64,000 nucleotides of DNA from contig NZ_JAOQAH010000066.1 in the NCBI RefSeq assembly GCF_025963695.1, forward strand, positions 1 to 64,000. Direction: 5' to 3'. The number at the start of each line of letters is the position of its first letter. Within the stretch, counting starts at the first letter, position 1. The DNA comes from Segetibacter sp. (GTDB lineage Bacteria; Bacteroidota; Bacteroidia; Chitinophagales; Chitinophagaceae). The translations under genes were made by a program, and so were the position numbers. This document shows, one piece after another, positions 1 to 6,726 of the stretch. The notes under the pieces were generated by a model, which was not told the origin of the DNA, made no database searches, and worked only from the letters and a program-made list of their open reading frames with translations.

Positions 1-536
1 GAATCTCCTTCAAAAACCCAATATCCAAATTCCCCCCGTACAGAAAGTATTTTGCCAAAAAATCCCTGCTGAATAAGTCTCTTTAATTTTAAAATTCCCG
101 GAAGCCAAAGTTTATCCTGCACCACACCGTTCTTTACTCCTGCGTCTTTACAAAGCTTGTATAATTCCAGTGCTTCTTTCGTATCGACCGCAATCGGTTT
201 TTCGCAGTAAATATGCTTGCCCGCTTTTACTGCCTTTCTAACTCCTTCAGCACGCCTTCCGGTTGTTTGTGCATCGAAGTAAATGATGTTATAGGGATCA
301 GCGAGCACGTCGTCAAGATTGGTGCTCATCTTATCGATCCCGGTAATCGAACAAAGCCTTTGTAATTTATTTTCATCACGTCCAACAAGTACCGGATCAG
401 GCATGATCGTTTCACCGGCATTAATCTTTACACCGCCCTGTTTTATTATTTCTGCAATAGACCTCAATAAATGTTGGTTCGTGCCCATACGACCAGTAAC
501 CCCATTCATGATGATCCCAATCCTGTGTTCTTTCAT
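1..536 (-). CDS. Gfo/Idh/MocA family oxidoreductase, 3' end outside the window
   Basis: About 178 N-terminal residues are visible, read from the ATG at 536 down to the window edge. The start shows a Rossmann-type nucleotide-binding segment (IIMNGVTGRMGTNQH) and, near residue 115, the family's YCEKPIA motif with the conserved Lys of the EKP signature. Members are NAD(P)-dependent oxidoreductases acting on sugars or sugar derivatives; the substrate cannot be read from this fragment. It lies on the same strand as the isomerase and GH88-like genes, consistent with a sugar-catabolism cluster. However, 372 bp with repeats separate it from them, so co-transcription is uncertain. Family assignment is secure; the C-terminal domain is not visible. 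Confidence 0.85.
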   Translation of the reverse strand, partial: MKEHRIGIIMNGVTGRMGTNQHLLRSIAEIIKQGGVKINAGETIMPDPVLVGRDENKLQRLCSITGIDKMSTNLDDVLADPYNIIYFDAQTTGRRAEGVRKAVKAGKHIYCEKPIAVDTKEALELYKLCKDAGVKNGVVQDKLWLPGILKLKRLIQQGFFGKILSVRGEFGYWVFEGD

Positions 537-603
537 TTGTATAAGTTTATTTTATGGCATTTCTTTTTTGTGAGCCGGGCGATAGAACTTTTGTGATGCT
601 TTT

Positions 604-627
604 GTTGCGTCGCACTCTTGTACTTGT
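604..627 (-). repeat. Interspersed dyad repeat, copy 1 (TGCGACGCA type)
   Basis: Read on the minus strand, this copy has the ACAAG left flank followed by the dyad core TGCGACGCA and CAAC. It lies in the gap between the Gfo/Idh and isomerase genes. It is a close match to the copies at 60376 and 63752. Confidence 0.75.
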
Positions 628-650
628 AGCAATTTTATTGAGCGTTAAGT

Positions 651-790
651 TGTCGGTAGTCGCGAGTTTAGATCGTTAATCGCAAGTATGGATCGTTAAT
701 CGCAAGTATGGATCGTTAATCGCAAGTTTAGATCGTTAATCGCAAGTTTAGATCGTTAATCGCAAGTATGGATCGTTAGTCGCAAGCTTA
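651..790. repeat. Tandem array of seven 20-bp units
   Basis: Six units of exactly 20 bp run from 671 to 790 with the form GATCGTTAATCGCAAGTWTR, preceded by one more diverged unit at 651-670. Units vary only at a few positions (TATG/TTTA ends, AAT/AGT). There are no unique spacers, so this is not a CRISPR array. A degenerate relative occurs at 37696-37764. Together with the heptamer array and a dyad repeat it fills the 537-908 gap, in which no gene is seen. Confidence 0.9.
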
Positions 791-858
791 GTCCCCCATC
801 TTTAAAGCTGTTGATTTTATCAACGGTCAACTATCACATTCCAGCACTGCCACTCTGT

Positions 859-907
859 TCAAAACTCAAAACTCAAAACTCAAAACTCAAAACTCAAAAC
901 TCAAAAC
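859..907. repeat. Heptamer microsatellite (TCAAAAC) x7
   Basis: Seven perfect copies of TCAAAAC occupy 49 bp. The array ends one base before the stop codon of the minus-strand isomerase gene (stop at 911-909), so it lies immediately 3' of that gene. Such arrays are prone to slippage. Confidence 0.95.
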
Positions 908-908
908 C

Positions 909-1742
909 TCACGAATACTCCTTGTATGCTCTAACAATCTTCCCCAAAAACTCCTTCTGATCTTCTTTCCAGTATTTGTTTGAAAAGATCTCCACTTCAT
1001 TAAAACCGGTAAAGCCTGTAGCTTCCACCCATGACCTGATCTTTTTTACGGGAATACATCCTTCACCCATTAAACCCCGGTCATTTAAAAAATCTGTTGT
1101 TGGCACTTTCCAGTCGCAAATATGAAATGCTGCAAGATTGCCGTTTGCACCGCAGCGTTTTATCTCTTTCTCAAGTGATGGATCCCACCAGAGATGATAA
1201 ACATCGACAGCAACACCGACAAATGGTGAATTGATTTCTTCAGCCATATCATTTGCCTGTGCAAGCGTGTTAATTGCTGATCGAGTATCTGCATACATCG
1301 GATGCAACGGCTCGATCGCCAGTTTTACTCCTGCAGCGGCTGCTTCCGGAAGTACCGCCTGGATTCCATCCCTTATTTGTTTTCTTGACTCTTCCAATGG
1401 TTGCAATGGATCTGCACCACAAACCAATACAATCATTGAAGTTCCTAATTCGTGTGCTTCTTCGATTGCCTTCCTGTTATCGTCAATTGCAGCCTCCCTT
1501 TTATTGCTATCTATTGAAGGGAAGAATCCGCCTCGACAAAGCGATACAACCGACAAATCATGATCCCTTAACATCTGGCCGGTTTGCCTGATACTTCTTC
1601 CTTTCAGGGTATCGCGCCAAACTGTAATGCCTTTAACGCCGGCAGCAGAAAAGTGCTTTGCAGCCTCTTCTATATTCCATGGTTTGGTTGTGATCGTATG
1701 AACACACAACCTGGAAGTATCGGTAAGATTGACTGGATTCAT
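909..1742 (-). CDS. Sugar phosphate isomerase/epimerase (xylose isomerase-like TIM barrel)
   Basis: 277 residues with no signal peptide, so probably cytoplasmic. The pattern is that of the AP-endonuclease-2/xylose-isomerase-like TIM barrel: a Glu in 'LAIEPLHP' (about residue 144), an Asp/His pair in 'VAVDVYHLWWDP' (about 180), 'FHICDWK' (about 207) and a final Glu in 'NEVEIFS' (about 249). These correspond to the metal-binding positions of this superfamily. Enzymes of the family isomerise or epimerise keto-sugars; the exact substrate is not determinable. Its ATG overlaps the stop codon of the upstream GH88-like gene by one base (TAATG), indicating translational coupling in one operon. The hydrolase presumably releases the sugar that this enzyme and the neighbouring oxidoreductase process. 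Confidence 0.88.
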   Translation of the reverse strand: MNPVNLTDTSRLCVHTITTKPWNIEEAAKHFSAAGVKGITVWRDTLKGRSIRQTGQMLRDHDLSVVSLCRGGFFPSIDSNKREAAIDDNRKAIEEAHELGTSMIVLVCGADPLQPLEESRKQIRDGIQAVLPEAAAAGVKLAIEPLHPMYADTRSAINTLAQANDMAEEINSPFVGVAVDVYHLWWDPSLEKEIKRCGANGNLAAFHICDWKVPTTDFLNDRGLMGEGCIPVKKIRSWVEATGFTGFNEVEIFSNKYWKEDQKEFLGKIVRAYKEYS

Positions 1743-3106
1743 TAAATATTAAAGAAGGTGTAGTAAGTCTCGTTATTAATAACTCGTTGCAGGTAAAGAG
1801 CCACCTCGCGTGCGTGATAATCACCCCACATGCTCGATTCTCCATTTGGCACTTTGCTGCCTTCTGGTATATGGTCCCACCCATTAGGATGATGATAAAC
1901 AGAATGCAGTAACAAGCCCTGGTGGTTTGGATCGGTACTTAGATAAGGTTCATCAAAAATGGTATTTAGTACAGTAAGTCCTGCCTGCCAGTAACGGTCT
2001 CCGTTTTCACTGTCACCATGTTGTTGTAAATACCTGCCCAGTCTTAATAGTCCCTGTGCGCCAATTGCTGCGGCCGAACTGTCAACAGGTTCAAAGTCAT
2101 TATAAGGATTGGCAGGCTGATCTAAGTAATTACCAAGCTTATATAAATTAGGTGCACCAGTATCCCAATAAGGAACGCCATCAATAGGAGTGTGGTTGAT
2201 ATAAAAGTCGCACGTTGCTTTTGCCGCCTTGATCATCACAGGTATCAGCGTTTCTTTTCCTGCATAATCGTTGCCTTTTGAGTCAAACCATTCCAGTTCT
2301 TCTGCAAAGCCGCACATCGCCCATGCAAGTCCACGCGTCCATGTACTGAAACCGGTATATCCTTGCTGTGAATTAGGGCTACGATAATTCCCGTCTTTTA
2401 CATTAAAAATGCATTCATGCGCGGTACGTCCCCATGTATCATACACGTCACGTCCTTCACCATAAAAGACAGAGTATTTAGCGGTGGCCTGCATGTGTTG
2501 AACAGCACGTTCCAGCAAACTGATCCGCTGGTCTCCTTCGGCCTGGAAGACATGCCCTAACTGGTGACTAACCATGAGCGCCCGGCATGAACGAATGGTA
2601 TCAACAAAAAGTGAGTGCGGACCATTAAACGAATGAATGAACCCACCATCTTTTATTGTTGTCCACCTGCTTGCTTGGACAGCACCTGAAATTTTTAGCG
2701 CTAGTTGATAGAAGTTTTTCTCCCATTCATTAAAAGGTGTCTTCCCTTCATTCATCAGGCGAAGCAAATTGCCATACGTACTTACGTTATTGAAGCCATG
2801 ATCATGTACACCGATGTGGCTGATATGAGGCGCCATCACTTCGACAACTTTTTGTCGCGTAGAGTCTAATAAGGAGTTGTCTCCCGTAATGTCATATTGT
2901 AAGATGCCTGAGCCATATTGAAAGCCTTGTGTCCATTCTGTCCATCCGCGTGTAGTATATTGGCCCTTTATTGTAAAGACCGGCGAACCTTTTGAACCAT
3001 CATAATGCTTTTCGATCAAGTGGATTTTTTCACCGGATAGTTTCCAGAATCTTTGGAGTTTATTAGTAAGATCAGATGGTTGTAAGTCTGTATTAATCTT
3101 AATCAT
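1742..3106 (-). CDS. GH88-like unsaturated glucuronyl hydrolase family protein
   Basis: 454 residues with an (alpha/alpha)-barrel pattern of the GH88 family. Visible landmarks are 'GVHDHGFNN' (about 97; GH88 enzymes carry a catalytic Asp in an HD.GF context), 'FVDTIRSCRALMV' (about 167) and 'GFSTWTRGLAWAMCGF' (about 253), matching the S.W.RG.aW signature. Characterised members hydrolyse unsaturated glucuronyl residues left by polysaccharide lyases, by hydration of the double bond. No clear signal peptide is present, so it may act in the cytoplasm. First gene of a two-gene unit with the isomerase (1-bp overlap). A GH105-like activity is a possible alternative, since the two families share fold and mechanism. 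Confidence 0.82.
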   Translation of the reverse strand: MIKINTDLQPSDLTNKLQRFWKLSGEKIHLIEKHYDGSKGSPVFTIKGQYTTRGWTEWTQGFQYGSGILQYDITGDNSLLDSTRQKVVEVMAPHISHIGVHDHGFNNVSTYGNLLRLMNEGKTPFNEWEKNFYQLALKISGAVQASRWTTIKDGGFIHSFNGPHSLFVDTIRSCRALMVSHQLGHVFQAEGDQRISLLERAVQHMQATAKYSVFYGEGRDVYDTWGRTAHECIFNVKDGNYRSPNSQQGYTGFSTWTRGLAWAMCGFAEELEWFDSKGNDYAGKETLIPVMIKAAKATCDFYINHTPIDGVPYWDTGAPNLYKLGNYLDQPANPYNDFEPVDSSAAAIGAQGLLRLGRYLQQHGDSENGDRYWQAGLTVLNTIFDEPYLSTDPNHQGLLLHSVYHHPNGWDHIPEGSKVPNGESSMWGDYHAREVALYLQRVINNETYYTFFNI

Positions 3107-3308
3107 TAGTATTCATGTTGGCAGCTAATTCATAATGTCAGCTTATTGCTTAATTATTTGAACCTCATAAATATATCAACAAATGTTTGAACAAATAATC
3201 AATGGAATCAAACTTCAGTAATTTATTTAAAACTAAAAGATTTCTCATTGTAATCGTTAATACTCATGCAACTAACGGCAATCGTCCCTGCACGTTCAAT
3301 AGCGGTAC

Positions 3309-3316
3309 TATGTTTG
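3309..3316 (+). promoter_or_regulatory. Putative -7 element TATGTTTG upstream of the M48 protease gene
   Basis: Exact match to the Bacteroidota -7 consensus TAnnTTTG, 61 bp before the ATG at 3378. No clear TTG is seen at the -33 position, so the call rests on the -7 box only. Confidence 0.4.
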
Positions 3317-3377
3317 CAAAGTCGTGTAATGTTTATGAGCTATCAAGCTTATTTCTTGTGTAAATAAAATTCTTATT

Positions 3378-4838
3378 ATGAAAAATATCACGATTGCCGC
3401 AAGCTTTACAGTCTTAATGATAATATCTGGCTGTGCACGAAATCCCGTTACAGGAAAAAGGCAGGTAGTACTAATGTCTGAAGCACAGGAAATAGCTACG
3501 GGAAAAGAAGCGGATCCACAAATTGTACAACAGTTTGGCTTGTATCCCGACAGCGCTTTGCAACGATTTATTAATGAAAAAGGAAAGCAAATGGCTGCTA
3601 TCTCTCACCGGCCTAACCTTGAGTATGAATTTAAAATCGTAGACTCCGATATCTTAAACGCGTTTGCAATACCTGGCGGCTATGTCTATTTTACCCGTGG
3701 CATTATGGGTCATTTCAACAATGAAGCAGAGTTTGCAGGTGTGCTGGGACACGAACTTGGGCACGTAACTGCACGACATTCGGTTAGTCAACAAAGCAAG
3801 GGTATGTTAGCGCAGCTTGGAGTTCTGGCGGGAGTTATCATAAACCCTGAGTTAGGAAGGTTTGCAGAAACGGCATCTCAAGGTCTTGGTTTATTGATGT
3901 TGAAGTTTGGAAGAGATGCCGAACGCGAAGCAGATAGACTTGGTGTGGAATATTCTTCAAAGATTGGTTATGATGCAAAACAAATGGCTCATTTTTTTAC
4001 AACATTACAGCGTAAGCAAAGTGAGTCGGGCGCTAATGAAATTCCTCCTTTCCTATCTACACACCCTTCACCGGTTGATAGGGAAGCGACAGTTGGCCAA
4101 TTAGCCCTTGAATGGCAACAGAAACTAAACTTAACAAATGCACAAGTAGAACGAAATAGTTACCTGAAAAGGATTGATGGTTTAATATATGGCGAAGACC
4201 CAAAGCAGGGATTTGTAGAAGGGGGTATTTTTTACCATCCTGTTTTAAAATTTCAGTTTCCTGTACCCACTGGCTGGTCATTTCAAAATAGTCCAACCCA
4301 GGTGCAAATGGCTTCTAAAGATGGAAGGGCTATACTAATTTTTACATCTGCGCAAGGAGCTTCGCTGCAAGAGGCTAGCAACAACGTTGTAAAACAATAC
4401 AACCTGCAGCGGGCAGAAACAGAAAGTATTTCAGTAAATGGTATTCCGGCTATGAGAATAATTGCAGATCAACAACAACAGCAACAACAGCAACAACAAC
4501 AGAGTGCCGCGGTGCTAAGAACGGTTTCTTACCTTATTCAATTTGGTGGAACGATCTATCACATGGTTGGTGTTTCAATGGCTACTGATTTCAATAACTA
4601 TTACCAGACTTTTTTAAATGGTATGCAGAATTTTAGAGAGCTTAAAGACCAGGCTAAAATCAACAAAAAGCCGGAAAGGATTAGGATAAAAACTGCCCGT
4701 ACAAATACTACATTGCAACAGGCTTTAAAACAACACAACACGCCGGATAAAAAGATGGAAGAGTTAGCAGTTTTAAACGGGATGAAGCTAACAGATAATG
4801 TGGCGGCAGGAACTTTTATAAAAGTGCTGGATCAGTAA
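3378..4838 (+). CDS. M48 family zinc metalloprotease, lipoprotein
   Basis: 486 residues. The N-terminus is a lipoprotein signal with lipobox ISGC (Cys19). The zinc site is HELGHVTARH at about residues 125-134, and the third ligand lies in 'DAEREADRLG' (about 182). This is the arrangement of BepA/YfgC-like M48 peptidases, which act in the periplasm in outer-membrane protein quality control. Residues 365-375 are an uninterrupted run of 11 glutamines encoded by CAA/CAG. The last about 50 residues ('TLQQALKQH...LAVLNGMKLTDNV...TFIKVL') resemble a LysM-like module, as in homologues ending with such a tail. Monocistronic in appearance; a 9-bp hairpin follows. Protease family is secure, cellular role is inferred from family. 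Confidence 0.93.
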   Translation: MKNITIAASFTVLMIISGCARNPVTGKRQVVLMSEAQEIATGKEADPQIVQQFGLYPDSALQRFINEKGKQMAAISHRPNLEYEFKIVDSDILNAFAIPGGYVYFTRGIMGHFNNEAEFAGVLGHELGHVTARHSVSQQSKGMLAQLGVLAGVIINPELGRFAETASQGLGLLMLKFGRDAEREADRLGVEYSSKIGYDAKQMAHFFTTLQRKQSESGANEIPPFLSTHPSPVDREATVGQLALEWQQKLNLTNAQVERNSYLKRIDGLIYGEDPKQGFVEGGIFYHPVLKFQFPVPTGWSFQNSPTQVQMASKDGRAILIFTSAQGASLQEASNNVVKQYNLQRAETESISVNGIPAMRIIADQQQQQQQQQQQSAAVLRTVSYLIQFGGTIYHMVGVSMATDFNNYYQTFLNGMQNFRELKDQAKINKKPERIRIKTARTNTTLQQALKQHNTPDKKMEELAVLNGMKLTDNVAAGTFIKVLDQ

Positions 4839-4857
4839 GATTTCATAGGAACGTCCA

Positions 4858-4889
4858 GGGTCTAAAGTTCTTTGGAAAGGTTTAGACCC
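4858..4889 (+). terminator. Hairpin after the M48 protease gene
   Basis: Perfect 9-bp stem GGGTCTAAA / TTTAGACCC with a 14-nt loop, extendable by three more pairs past one mismatch. It begins 20 bp after the stop codon. It lacks a proper T-run, so termination is plausible but not certain. Confidence 0.5.
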
Positions 4890-4940
4890 CGGACTATATT
4901 TCAAATGTGTAATGAAATAGAAAGTTCGTCAAATCGTTGT

Positions 4941-5633
4941 TTACAATCTTCTTACTTTGATGTTTTTTAACCAAACCTTCTGTCCATGATGCTGAAGCAT
5001 AATTAGACCATCAGGCGATTTACCGTAGGCTGCATTTTTGCTAAACTTACTTTTTGCTAACAAGGTTGTCATGGCAGGAGAGTTCATTTCATACTGCACT
5101 ACTTTTTTTCCGTTAAGCCAGTGTTCAACACGGTTGCCTTTTACAATCAGTCTTGCTGAGTTGTACTCACCCACAGGTTTTAATGTTTTATTCGTAGGAA
5201 TGATTAAATCATATAAAGAGCCGGCAGACCGAATGGCTGCAGTATCGTTAAAATTGATATCATCCAATAATTGAAATTCAAAATTGTCTAACCAATTTGG
5301 GCTATTGCCATTGCCGGACTGGTGAGCAAGTGTTTCTTTCATATGAAAAAATACGCCACTGTTGCCTGCCTTCGATACTTTCCAATCAAAGACTAGTTCG
5401 AAGTTTTTATAAGCTTCTTTTGTAACGAGGTCAATATTCGGAACACCTGTTTGCGTAGCTAAAGCTCCGTCCTCCACTTTCCATGCATCATTTGGGAATG
5501 TCTGCATGTTATATCCCCTAAACTTATCGGTGGCGCTGCCATCAAACAAAATAGTCCATTTCCCCTTTTGGCCGTTAACTGAGCCAATAATTAAAACGAA
5601 GGATACGAATAAACAAAGAGATATTGTTTTCAT
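4941..5633 (-). CDS. DUF1080 protein (3-keto-disaccharide hydrolase family)
   Basis: 230 residues with a Sec signal peptide (cleavage near VNGQ, residue 22). The body is one DUF1080 (PF06439) domain, a concanavalin-like beta-sandwich: 'WTILFDGSATDKFRGYN' at the start, 'NFELVFDWKVSKAGNSGVFFHMKE' (about 79-102), 'YDLIIPTNKTLKPVGEYNSARLIVKGNRVEHWLNG' (about 142-175), ending 'LQHHGQKVWLKNIKVR'. Some family members hydrolyse 3-keto-glycosides after oxidation by Gfo/Idh enzymes; this is family knowledge, not shown here. A second, diverged DUF1080 gene lies at 12327. Transcribed divergently from uvsE. Probably periplasmic or surface-exposed. Confidence 0.88.
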   Translation of the reverse strand: MKTISLCLFVSFVLIIGSVNGQKGKWTILFDGSATDKFRGYNMQTFPNDAWKVEDGALATQTGVPNIDLVTKEAYKNFELVFDWKVSKAGNSGVFFHMKETLAHQSGNGNSPNWLDNFEFQLLDDINFNDTAAIRSAGSLYDLIIPTNKTLKPVGEYNSARLIVKGNRVEHWLNGKKVVQYEMNSPAMTTLLAKSKFSKNAAYGKSPDGLIMLQHHGQKVWLKNIKVRRL

Positions 5634-5811
5634 ATAAGCAATTGAAGATTTCGAAATAGTGATTAAAAAACAGTTAAAAAGCGCACCGCTAAGATCATCA
5701 ATATTTTTAATAGTTGCTCTATTGTTTATAGTCTTTCTTACCCCCTCATTAACCCATTTTTTACAACAAAAAATATATTTACACGGGTACGATTTTTACC
5801 AGACCTACAAT

Positions 5812-6726
5812 ATGAAGTACGGATATGCTGCAATTAATTTAACCTTAGGCGCCGAAAAAATTCAGGTTAACCGCTCTATGGTTAAAAGAACTTTTGTGGA
5901 GAAAGGGATGGCTTATGCATCTACGCTTGCTTTGGCAAATGTTATTGATTTGGAGAAAGTGATCGACTGGAACATACAAAACAATTTGCTCTTTTATAGA
6001 ATGAGTTCCGATATGTTTCCATGGATGAGCGAATATGAAATTGTGGACATGCCCGACTATGAAACTATTTCAGCTATTCTTGCCCGTTGTGGACAAAAAG
6101 CAAATGAGAGTGGACTGCGGCTTACATTTCATCCGGGGCCGTTTAATGTTTTAGCAACTAATACAGGAACGGTTTTGACTAACACGATCAAGGAGTTAAA
6201 ACAACATGCAGAGATCATTGATCTTTTGCAACTTCCTCAGACTTGTTTCGCAAAAATTAATATTCATGTTGGCGGGGCTTTCGGAGATAAGGTTTCCGCC
6301 CTTTCAAGGTTTGCAGAAAGCTATATGAATTTGCCTGATAATACAAGAAAGAGACTAACTGTTGAGAACGATGACAAGGCAAATATGTTTAATGTAAAAG
6401 ATCTTTTATGGCTTCATGAACAAACCAATATTCCCGTTGTTTTCGATTACTTCCATCACCAGTTTTGTACAGGTAATTTAAGCGAGCAGGAAGCATTTAT
6501 GGCAGCAATAAGTACCTGGCCAGAAGACGTAATACCTGTGGTGCATTTTTCAAGTTCTAAAAAAAAGTATGAAGATCCTTCCTCACCACCTACAGCTCAT
6601 GCTGATTACATCTACGATGAAGTGAAAACATACGGTCAAGTGGTAGATGTTATGCTCGAAGCAAAAGCCAAGGAAGCTGCAGTAATGGAATATCAGCAAA
6701 TTTTAAAATACGTCTATGAAAAATAA
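5812..6726 (+). CDS. uvsE: UV DNA damage endonuclease UvsE
   Basis: 304 residues from the ATG at 5812. The frame is open back to a GTG at 5659, but that extension is a hydrophobic stretch absent from the family. A near-consensus -7 box (TATATTTA, 5774-5781) also lies inside it, so the shorter start is preferred. UvsE/UVDE is a TIM-barrel nuclease that nicks 5' of cyclobutane dimers and 6-4 photoproducts. Expected metal-site segments are present: 'FHPGPFNVL' (about 104), 'INIHVGG' (about 150), 'VENDDK' (about 184), 'VFDYFHHQFC' (about 211), 'VHFSSSKK' (about 244) and 'TAHADYI' (about 262). It overlaps the start of polA by 11 bp, suggesting one repair operon. Confidence 0.92.
   Translation: MKYGYAAINLTLGAEKIQVNRSMVKRTFVEKGMAYASTLALANVIDLEKVIDWNIQNNLLFYRMSSDMFPWMSEYEIVDMPDYETISAILARCGQKANESGLRLTFHPGPFNVLATNTGTVLTNTIKELKQHAEIIDLLQLPQTCFAKINIHVGGAFGDKVSALSRFAESYMNLPDNTRKRLTVENDDKANMFNVKDLLWLHEQTNIPVVFDYFHHQFCTGNLSEQEAFMAAISTWPEDVIPVVHFSSSKKKYEDPSSPPTAHADYIYDEVKTYGQVVDVMLEAKAKEAAVMEYQQILKYVYEK

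Noticed and set aside
651..790. CRISPR array
   Set aside because: The 20-bp units are directly abutting with no spacers, and no cas genes are near.
5659..5811. N-terminal membrane extension of UvsE from the GTG at 5659
   Set aside because: The extension is absent from the family, contains a near-consensus -7 box, and the ATG at 5812 gives the usual UvsE start.
5806..5814. Shared ACAATATGAA context before uvsE, the RraA-like gene and sdhB as a translation signal
   Set aside because: Three short matches in AT-rich leaders are not enough to separate from chance.
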